From Firmicutes bacterium CAG:124 (GTDB taxonomy: Bacteria; Bacillota; Clostridia; Oscillospirales; Oscillospiraceae), in NCBI GenBank assembly GCA_000432135.1, contig HF990541.1, positions 1-10,801 on the forward strand: DNA of 10,801 nucleotides, read 5' to 3'. Positions 5,636 to 10,801 of this stretch are shown in pieces. How positions within the stretch are numbered: position 1 is the first letter of the stretch; each line of letters begins with the position of its first letter. Below the pieces are notes generated by a model. It searched no databases. It saw only the letters and a list, made by a program, of their open reading frames with translations, and was not told where the DNA came from. The position numbers and the translations under genes are program-made.

Positions 5636-8460
5636 TTTGTACCCAACCTGTAGAGATTTCTCAGGAAGCGCTTTGCGACCGGGTTTTCCTGCCGCAGATC
5701 CAACTGGCAGATCACATAGTGCTTGCCCTCGTATAGCTTTTCTGCCGCAGCCAGTACTGGCCCCCAATTTCCCTGTTCGTCCATATTGTTGGGCAAAAGA
5801 ATGGGTGTGAAGCCTTCGACGGTAAACGTCGTGTCCAGCAGCGGCGTGATGCAGTCCTCCTTGGCGTCATACCAGTAGGAGAAGTCCTGCTCCTTGAATT
5901 CGTCGACAGCCGGATGCCCCGTTTTGCGGGAGACAAAATGCAGCGGAAGCATCCCGCAGGGCTTGACGGTCACGGTCTCACCCGCGACGGTATGCAAACC
6001 CGGTTCCAGCTTCAGAATGACAACATTGTCGTTCGGTACGACAGTCACGTCCTGAAATACGGTCAGCTTCTGCTCTGTGTCATTGACAACGTCCCCGTTC
6101 CCGTCCAGCAGGACGGCGCGGAGCGTCAGCGTTTCGCGGTCTTGCGCGGTCTCTGCCGGGAATTCGGCACTGGCGATATAGGCTGCGCGGCAGGCGTCCG
6201 CGTGCGCGGGGATGCGCCCGGTCTGAATCAGCTTGTTTTGTTCGTTGTAAAGCTCAAAGGCAAGCGTATACGCGCCGGATTTCGCGGTATCATTGCACAG
6301 GAACGCTTCGATCTGAATCGTTTCGCCCGCCGTATAGGCAAAGCGGTCGGTGCGTAGCGACACCAGCAGGGGCGCGAGTGCATCTCGGTAGGCAAAATAC
6401 GCCTGCTTCGGGATGCGCTTGCAGTCCATGATGGACTTCATCCAGCCGCTGGGCCATGCGTCGATGAACAGATGAATGGCATTCGAGACCATGCGGTCGT
6501 CGCGGCGGAATGCCTCGGTCATCATGCGCGCGGCAAAGGCCTGATACCGCTGGCTGCGGCTGATCCAGCCCTGCATATCCTCCTGCGCGTCATAGAAAAA
6601 GCCGCTGAAGCTCTTTGTCTGGCTGCGGACAATGCGGCCCGGGTCAAACGGCTCGCGCAGCCATTCGCGCGGGTAGCATTCCTCCATGACCTCTGCCGAG
6701 TCCAGCCCCTCTGCGCCGTATTCACCGCAGCCATAGTACCAGCCGGGCTTGGCAGGCAGCCAATAGCCCCGGTGCAGACGGCCAATGTCAATGCCGTGGC
6801 CGTTATACCACATGGGGTAGCAGTGGTTGTCCGGCATCCCGTCTGTGGGCGGGTCATAATCGCCGTCCACGTGCTTGATGACCTGATCGGGGTTCGAGAG
6901 CTTCACAACAAGGTCACAGCAGGTGAAGAAGTTTTCCAGTTCCGGACGGATCAGATGTCGGTGCGGCTCATTATTGGCGTTCGGAAACGGCTCGTTGATA
7001 TAACTGACGACGACATTGCACGGATGCTTACGCACCATGCGCGCCAGTTCCTCCGCTTGCCGGATGCCCTCCGGGACGCGGAAGCGGCGCATGACGCCGA
7101 ACAGTGGAAGATCCGTCTGCGTCATAAGGCCGAGCTTGTCGCAGTATTCGTAGACCTCATCCTGCACCGGCCGCTGCGTCAGACGCAGAAAATTCATGTT
7201 GCAGAGTTTGGCCAGCAGAATATCGTCGATCAACTGCGGAAGATCGCCGCGCAGCACGTCCTGCTGCTCAAAGCCCATCGTATTGGCCCCGCGCAGACGG
7301 ATGGAGCGGCCATTGAGATAGAACATCCCCTTGCGCTGCGGACTTTCTGTGTCCTGCGTAAAGCTGCGCATACCGAACTGCTGTGCAAGGCGGTCGGTGC
7401 ACGTCCCGTTTACAAGAACGGCTGCATGGAGCTGGTACAAATACGGGGTTTCCAGATCCCACAGCTTTGCGTCCGGCAGGTCAAATTTGAGTTTGTACAG
7501 ATTCTTTCCGTGCTTGAGCGGCATGGGAATGCCCTTTCCAAGCTCGGACTTGACGGCGGCCTCCGTCAGGCTGTCGCCCATGCCGACAAAGCGCGTCGTC
7601 TCCGGCGTAAAGCGGTGGTCTTCAAAGACCGTCTCGGGGAAGTTCTGCCCGTAGAGTGAAAGCGAAAGCTCGACCGGGAGGGTATCATATCTGTCGTTCT
7701 GAATTTCCAGCCATGCTTCTGCCTTCCCGTCCAGCGGACGGATATAGAGGTCGCTGATATGGACGGAATTTCGGATCTCCACATAGACGCGGTTGTAAAT
7801 GCCCGTCCCGGAGGGGCAGTGGTGCCAGCCGTCCAGCGGACCGTCCCAGCCGAGACCGGTGGCGGCATAAAGCTTGTCGCCTTCTGTTTCTTCGCTGCCG
7901 CCGGGATCGTTTCCCATATAAATATGGTCATTATACAATTCAACTTTCAGCCGGTTTGTGCCGTCTTTGACGATGCCTGTAATCTCAAACTCGAATGGAG
8001 AGAAGAAGCCTTCATGCTCTCCGCCAAATGTGTCATTGACGGTAATGACTGCACGGTAATCCGCGCCGTCAAAATGGATATAGACCGACTGGCCCGCCAA
8101 AAGCGCAGGCAGCTCAAACGTGGTTTCATATGTCTTTTTGCACACGCCGATCGGCCCGCCGTATTCCGGGATCGTGACCGGTTGACCATCGCGCAGAAAC
8201 GACGTGAGATCCATGCGCCGGCGCAGGCTTTCAAACGCAGGCGCGTGATTTTCCAGAAACGGGCGGTATGCTTCCCGCATGGCAGCAAGCTCGGTTTTCA
8301 GTTCTTCCGTTGTAGACAGATGCGGCTTGACTGCGATGGGCTGTGCATCTGCCTGTTCCAGACGGCAGATAACGGTTTCATGCGGAATTGGCGTGACCGG
8401 CTCCAGAAGCGCAGCGTTCCCGCCGATGCCGTTTGCCGCGATTTGTGCGAATTGATCCAT
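5632..8460 (-). CDS. Glycoside hydrolase family 2 (beta-galactosidase/beta-glucuronidase-like)
   Basis: 942 aa, first gene of the operon. Layout: an N-terminal extension (1-85), a jelly-roll sugar-binding domain (about 90-235, including YETTFELP and GWDGPLDGW), an immunoglobulin-like domain (about 235-370), the TIM barrel (about 370-700), and C-terminal beta-rich domains. The predicted acid/base is Glu490 in SYINEP, and the predicted nucleophile is Glu580 in GCGEYGAEGLD. FYLNGRSIRLRGAN (380-392) is the typical barrel entry. Family 2 enzymes retain anomeric configuration and remove terminal beta-linked galactose, mannose or glucuronate; which of these cannot be told. No signal peptide is seen, so it likely acts on imported oligosaccharides. 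The start at 8460 is chosen because AAAGGAGAA lies 7 nt upstream and the promoter lies just behind; the longer open frame upstream crosses the promoter and the divergent regulator gene. Confidence 0.95.
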   Translation of the reverse strand: MDQFAQIAANGIGGNAALLEPVTPIPHETVICRLEQADAQPIAVKPHLSTTEELKTELAAMREAYRPFLENHAPAFESLRRRMDLTSFLRDGQPVTIPEYGGPIGVCKKTYETTFELPALLAGQSVYIHFDGADYRAVITVNDTFGGEHEGFFSPFEFEITGIVKDGTNRLKVELYNDHIYMGNDPGGSEETEGDKLYAATGLGWDGPLDGWHHCPSGTGIYNRVYVEIRNSVHISDLYIRPLDGKAEAWLEIQNDRYDTLPVELSLSLYGQNFPETVFEDHRFTPETTRFVGMGDSLTEAAVKSELGKGIPMPLKHGKNLYKLKFDLPDAKLWDLETPYLYQLHAAVLVNGTCTDRLAQQFGMRSFTQDTESPQRKGMFYLNGRSIRLRGANTMGFEQQDVLRGDLPQLIDDILLAKLCNMNFLRLTQRPVQDEVYEYCDKLGLMTQTDLPLFGVMRRFRVPEGIRQAEELARMVRKHPCNVVVSYINEPFPNANNEPHRHLIRPELENFFTCCDLVVKLSNPDQVIKHVDGDYDPPTDGMPDNHCYPMWYNGHGIDIGRLHRGYWLPAKPGWYYGCGEYGAEGLDSAEVMEECYPREWLREPFDPGRIVRSQTKSFSGFFYDAQEDMQGWISRSQRYQAFAARMMTEAFRRDDRMVSNAIHLFIDAWPSGWMKSIMDCKRIPKQAYFAYRDALAPLLVSLRTDRFAYTAGETIQIEAFLCNDTAKSGAYTLAFELYNEQNKLIQTGRIPAHADACRAAYIASAEFPAETAQDRETLTLRAVLLDGNGDVVNDTEQKLTVFQDVTVVPNDNVVILKLEPGLHTVAGETVTVKPCGMLPLHFVSRKTGHPAVDEFKEQDFSYWYDAKEDCITPLLDTTFTVEGFTPILLPNNMDEQGNWGPVLAAAEKLYEGKHYVICQLDLRQENPVAKRFLRNLYRLGTK

Positions 8461-8489
8461 ATATGTTCTCCTTTTCGCTGCTTTTTCGT

Positions 8490-8518
8490 ATCGTAACACA
8501 GCGCATATAGGGAGGCAA
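8490..8518 (-). promoter_or_regulatory. Promoter of the GH2 operon
   Basis: On the minus strand TTGCCT (8518-8513), a 17-bp spacer and TACGAT (8495-8490) give a start near 8483 and a 5' leader of about 23 nt ending in the ribosome site. Both hexamers match consensus at only 4 of 6 positions, as expected for a promoter needing an activator. Paired repeats end 2 bp upstream of the -35. Confidence 0.7.
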
Positions 8519-8520
8519 TC

Positions 8521-8554
8521 TGCGAAAATGACACTTTGGCCCGCAAAAATGTCA
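8521..8554 (-). promoter_or_regulatory. Direct-repeat operator of the GH2 operon (predicted AraC-family site)
   Basis: On the minus strand, TGACATTTTTGCG (8554-8542) and TGTCATTTTCGCA (8533-8521) agree at 10 of 13 positions and are 21 bp apart, two helical turns. The proximal copy ends 2 bp before the -35. Tandem half-sites of this period next to a -35 are the usual arrangement for AraC-family activators. The same motif in the same geometry precedes the gene at 10772. I infer that the divergent AraC-type regulator binds here. Confidence 0.72.
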
Positions 8555-8573
8555 TATTTGCCACCTATGAATT

Positions 8574-8603
8574 TTGACCCGCATTCTTTTAGAATGCGAT
8601 ACA
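8574..8603 (+). promoter_or_regulatory. Possible promoter of the regulator-esterase pair
   Basis: TTGACC (8574-8579), an 18-bp spacer and GATACA (8598-8603) form a candidate promoter. The -35 is good (5 of 6) and the -10 is poor (3 of 6). A perfect dyad fills the spacer. It faces away from the GH2 promoter within the 180-bp divergent region. Confidence 0.42.
8581..8597. promoter_or_regulatory. Perfect dyad within the regulator promoter
   Basis: GCATTCT-TTT-AGAATGC has two perfect 7-bp arms around 3 bases. It lies between the candidate -35 and -10 hexamers of the regulator gene, where a bound repressor would block transcription. It does not resemble the paired-repeat operator, so a different protein may bind it. 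Function is inferred only. Confidence 0.4.
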
Positions 8604-8640
8604 GAGGATACTGGACCGATGGACGGATGTGAGGCAGCTT

Positions 8641-9729
8641 ATGTTTGAAGCATTTTTTACGGATCCCTGTATGCGATACCGCACAGAGGTGATCAACGGC
8701 ATTGACTTTTACGGGTTGGGATTCAGCATGGTCCGCGGCGAATGTGTGGCGGAAGGAACGCTGCGCTGGATGCAGAAAGGCGAAGCTGCGGCCGTGCTCA
8801 TCACAAATACAAGCCTGCCGGATATGTCTGGGTTTGAACTTGCCAGACATGTCCGCAGACAGTTTCCGTGCCTCCGCGTGATTTTTTTGACTGACACGCC
8901 GAACCTTGCGGAAGCGCAGCAAGCCGTCCGGTGCGGTGCATATGACTATTTGCCGAAGTCTGACGGGATCGACGCGCTGCGCAGCGCGATGATCCGCGTT
9001 TCAGAGGAACTGCACACGGAAAGTCGGGAAGAAGCATATCTGCGCGGCCAGCAAAACTGGGATGAGTGCATTTCGAGACTTCTGAAGCTGCTTCTGGCAC
9101 TGAAGCCGGGCATCGACGAGGATCACTGGCAAATGTATTCCAAAGTCAAGCCGCTGCTGAGCGATGCTCCGCTGCGCATGGAGGCTCTGCTGGTGCGCTC
9201 TTTGATGGAGGAACTGCGCGCAGAAATTTGCCGCAGGGATGAGGCACTGGCCGCGCAGCTCCGAAGTAACATGATGGCTGCGCCGCTGGGCATGCTGACC
9301 TCCGCGCAGGGAACGGCGGCGTACATGGACGCCATCTGGGCGCTGCTTTCCGAAAAGGGCTATATCACGCAGGAGGACGCGCTGAAAAGCGATCCCATCG
9401 GGCGCGCCTGCGTCTATATGCAGTCGCACCTCTCGGAAAAACTGACTGTGCAGGAGCTGGCTGAGTATGTCCACATCAGCCCGCGGCATTTTATCCGGAA
9501 ATTCCAGGCAGAGATGAACGAGAAATTTACGGATTATCTGGCCCACATCCGTGTTCAGGCGGCAATTCAAATGCTGGAGGCTGGTCGGGATGTCAAATCC
9601 ATTCCGGAGGCGGTCGGATATAGAGACGAAAAAAGCTTTTATTCCGTGTTCCGGAGGTTCGCGGGCTGTTCCATGCGCGAATACCAGCAGAAACTGAACT
9701 TGAGCCAGCGAAAGGAGAAACAACCATGA
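8641..9729 (+). CDS. AraC-family transcriptional regulator with atypical receiver domain
   Basis: 362 aa. Residues 1-about 120 follow a response-regulator receiver pattern, but the phosphoacceptor Asp is Asn56 (AVLITNTSLPDMSG, where active receivers read LTDIRMPGMDG). Asp8, Thr84 (IFLTDT) and Lys106 (YLPKS) remain. Phosphorylation by a kinase is therefore unlikely, and no histidine kinase gene is near. About 125-250 is a helical linker. The C-terminus (about 255-350) is a complete AraC DNA-binding domain with two helix-turn-helix units: LTVQELAEYVHISPRHFIRKF and VKSIPEAVGYRDEKSFYSVFRRF. Start: ATG 8641 has GAGG six bases upstream; the in-frame GTG 8629 lacks a good site. It is divergent from the GH2 operon, whose promoter carries AraC-like repeats, so it is the likely activator, possibly sensing a ligand through the degenerate receiver. 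The stop overlaps the esterase start by 4 nt. Confidence 0.93.
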   Translation: MFEAFFTDPCMRYRTEVINGIDFYGLGFSMVRGECVAEGTLRWMQKGEAAAVLITNTSLPDMSGFELARHVRRQFPCLRVIFLTDTPNLAEAQQAVRCGAYDYLPKSDGIDALRSAMIRVSEELHTESREEAYLRGQQNWDECISRLLKLLLALKPGIDEDHWQMYSKVKPLLSDAPLRMEALLVRSLMEELRAEICRRDEALAAQLRSNMMAAPLGMLTSAQGTAAYMDAIWALLSEKGYITQEDALKSDPIGRACVYMQSHLSEKLTVQELAEYVHISPRHFIRKFQAEMNEKFTDYLAHIRVQAAIQMLEAGRDVKSIPEAVGYRDEKSFYSVFRRFAGCSMREYQQKLNLSQRKEKQP

Positions 9730-10499
9730 TAAAGCTATGGAACCAAACCATGCCGCACCGCTGCGTAGAGGATGCGTTTGAACCGTATCTGACACCATAT
9801 GACTGTGACGCCGCAAATACGGCAATTGTCGTGTGTCCGGGCGGCGCTTACTGCGGCCGGGCGGACTATGAGGGAAATGACGTTGGCGCGTGGCTGAATA
9901 CCATCGGGATAACAGCCTTTGTGCTGGAATACCGCGTTGCGCCGAGTAAAGCCCCGGCGCAGCCGTCCGACGCGCAGCGGGCCATGCGGCTGGCAAGAAA
10001 GCTCTGCATGGAGCGTGGGATCGAGCGCCTTGGCATCATGGGCTTTTCCGCCGGGGGCCATCTGGCAGCGACACTGTCTGTCCACTATGATGAAGCCTTT
10101 TACCCGCCGCAGGATGAGCTTGACAATCTATCTGCCTGCCCTGATTTTACCGTCCTTTGCTATAGTGTGATCGACATGGGCGAGTACCGACACGATTGGA
10201 GCCGCCGCTTTCTACTCAGCGATGTGCCAGATGAGGCACAGATCGAATTCTATTCTCCGCAGCGCTGTGTGACAGAAAACACGCCGCCCGCCTTTCTCTG
10301 GCACACAGCACAGGATGCAAGCGTTCCGGCAATCAATTCGATGCTCTACGCCGCTGCACTGCAAAAATGTGACGTGCCGTATGAGCTGCACATCTTCCCG
10401 TTTGGACAGCACGGCAAGGCGCTGGCGCTCGATGATGCCTCCGTCGGACAGTGGCGGCAGCTTTTGCGCCAATGGTTGGTCAGCATGAAGTTTTTATAA
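9726..10499 (+). CDS. Alpha/beta-hydrolase esterase (acetyl-xylan-esterase-like)
   Basis: 257 aa. It has the alpha/beta-hydrolase order of a carbohydrate-esterase-like family: oxyanion-hole loop VVCPGGAY (35-42), FVLEYRVAP (65-73), nucleophile elbow GFSAGGH with Ser108, catalytic Asp197 in WHTAQDASVP, and His229 in FPFGQHGKAL. Related proteins remove acetyl or other ester groups from sugars, and the sugar-operon context suits an intracellular deacetylase. It could also act on another small ester. No signal peptide is seen. Its ATG overlaps the regulator's TGA (ATGA), and AAAGGAGAA lies 8 nt upstream, partly inside the regulator gene. The pair therefore forms one transcript, ending at the hairpin after 10510. 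Confidence 0.9.
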   Translation: MIKLWNQTMPHRCVEDAFEPYLTPYDCDAANTAIVVCPGGAYCGRADYEGNDVGAWLNTIGITAFVLEYRVAPSKAPAQPSDAQRAMRLARKLCMERGIERLGIMGFSAGGHLAATLSVHYDEAFYPPQDELDNLSACPDFTVLCYSVIDMGEYRHDWSRRFLLSDVPDEAQIEFYSPQRCVTENTPPAFLWHTAQDASVPAINSMLYAAALQKCDVPYELHIFPFGQHGKALALDDASVGQWRQLLRQWLVSMKFL

Positions 10500-10510
10500 G
10501 CGATATGAAA

Positions 10511-10538
10511 GGCACATGCGGCAGCGCATGTGCCTTTT
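10511..10538 (+). terminator. Intrinsic terminator of the regulator-esterase operon
   Basis: GGCACATGCG, loop GCAG and CGCATGTGCC form a perfect 10-bp hairpin followed by TTTT. It starts 12 nt after the esterase stop. Confidence 0.88.
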
Positions 10539-10624
10539 GCATAATTTCATGCAATCGTCTCTGTGCATATTAACAAAAGAGCAAATACGAATCGTCAAAT
10601 TCAATGCTGATTTTTTGGCGACAA

Positions 10625-10639
10625 TGCTTAAAATAAGCA
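10625..10639. repeat. Short dyad in the 10540-10681 intergenic stretch
   Basis: TGCTTA-AAA-TAAGCA is a perfect 6-bp inverted repeat in an AT-rich spacer that otherwise shows no gene. It could be a minor operator or chance. Confidence 0.25.
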
Positions 10640-10681
10640 CGCAGATACCAACTGGATGCAGGAATAATGCACAATCAACGC

Positions 10682-10715
10682 AGTCACAATCGCCAGCCAT
10701 CTTGTCACAATCGCA
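10682..10715 (+). promoter_or_regulatory. Direct-repeat operator upstream of the gene at 10772
   Basis: GTCACAATCGC occurs twice without mismatch (10683-10693 and 10704-10714), 21 bp apart. The downstream copy, read as TGTCACAATCGCA (10703-10715), agrees with the GH2-operon half-site TGTCATTTTCGCA at 10 of 13 positions. It likewise ends 2 bp before its -35. A partial third CACAATC sits at 10670-10676. Probably the same AraC-type activator binds both places. Confidence 0.72.
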
Positions 10716-10717
10716 CC

Positions 10718-10746
10718 TTGGAAATCAAAAACCGAACCCGTAAAAT
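10718..10746 (+). promoter_or_regulatory. Promoter of the gene at 10772
   Basis: TTGGAA (10718-10723), a 17-bp spacer and TAAAAT (10741-10746) predict a start near 10753 and a very short leader of about 19 nt. The -35 is weak (4 of 6) and the -10 is strong (5 of 6), a form consistent with activator dependence. Confidence 0.68.
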
Positions 10747-10771
10747 GAAGAAAACAAAAGCGGAGGCACCC

Positions 10772-10801
10772 ATGCGAACCATGACAAAGGAAAGAAAAAA
10801 G
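10772..10801 (+). CDS. Start of an unidentified gene, partial
   Basis: Only ten codons are visible, MRTMTKERKK, after GGAGG (10762-10766) with 5-nt spacing. A second in-frame ATG lies at 10781. The basic N-terminus would fit the cytoplasmic tail of a sugar transporter permease, among many options. The operator shared with the GH2 operon places it in the same regulon by inference; the product itself cannot be named. Confidence 0.6.
   Translation, partial: MRTMTKERKK

Noticed and set aside
5636..5767. 44-codon upstream extension of the acyltransferase-like gene
   Set aside because: It overlaps GH2 coding sequence in another frame. ATG 5635 overlaps the GH2 stop in the classic ATGA junction and begins the conserved part.
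6472..7659. 395-codon plus-strand open frame inside GH2
   Set aside because: It is antisense to the GH2 barrel; no ribosome site or recognisable domain.
8629..8641. GTG at 8629 as start of the regulator
   Set aside because: No good Shine-Dalgarno sequence upstream, while ATG 8641 has GAGG at 6-nt spacing and begins the receiver-like fold.
8461..8922. 154-codon upstream extension of the GH2 frame
   Set aside because: It crosses the GH2 promoter and operator and the divergent regulator gene. ATG 8460 has an excellent ribosome site.
9001..9996. 331-codon minus-strand open frame
   Set aside because: It is antisense to the AraC-type regulator and esterase, with low-complexity Arg/Gln/His-rich content.
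10670..10715. Three CACAATC copies as the beginning of a CRISPR array or iteron origin
   Set aside because: The copies are 7-11 bp, irregularly spaced (15 and 21 bp) and adjoin a promoter; an activator operator explains the two long copies better.

Overview
The window looks like chromosomal DNA from a GC-rich gut Clostridia (Oscillospirales-like). The grounds are a T-box-controlled amino-acid gene, Firmicutes-type Shine-Dalgarno sites (AGGAGG/AAGGAGA), a remnant of an S-layer-homology (SLH) domain, and a compact sugar operon with a divergent AraC-type regulator. The genus assignment is inference only.

Left part (1-2173). A minus-strand gene running off the left edge encodes a 2-isopropylmalate synthase (LeuA) homologue. 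Its metal-binding and catalytic signature residues are replaced, although the C-terminal regulatory domain is recognisable. It is preceded by a complete T-box riboswitch leader with its own promoter and terminator. Next come a decayed SLH-domain remnant (frameshift plus in-frame TGA) and a low-information stretch holding one GC-rich inverted repeat.

Centre (2174-8460), minus strand. A tightly packed operon reads, in transcription order: a family 2 glycoside hydrolase (942 aa), a GNAT-like acyltransferase-domain protein (271 aa), a DUF4838 glycosidase-like protein (693 aa), and a short chimeric frame. The chimera joins the N-terminal half of a glucosamine-6-phosphate-deaminase-like protein in frame to an internal piece of a sugar nucleotidyltransferase. 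Junctions overlap by 4 and 7 nt or are 28 nt apart. No signal peptide is visible, so these proteins should act in the cytoplasm on imported oligosaccharides.

Right part (8461-10801), plus strand. A divergent pair encodes an AraC-type regulator, whose receiver-like domain has Asn in place of the phosphoacceptor Asp, and an alpha/beta-hydrolase esterase. They overlap by 4 nt and end at a clear intrinsic terminator. A new gene begins at 10772 and leaves the window after ten codons.

The most informative non-coding signal is a pair of matching operators. In front of both the GH2 operon (minus strand, 8521-8554) and the gene at 10772 (plus strand, 10682-10715) lie two direct repeats with a 21-bp period. 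They share the pattern (T/A)G(T/A)CA-N3-T(C/T)GC, have the same orientation, and end exactly 2 bp upstream of the -35 hexamer. This predicts that the resident AraC-type protein activates both promoters and that the truncated gene belongs to the same glycan-use system, perhaps as its transporter.
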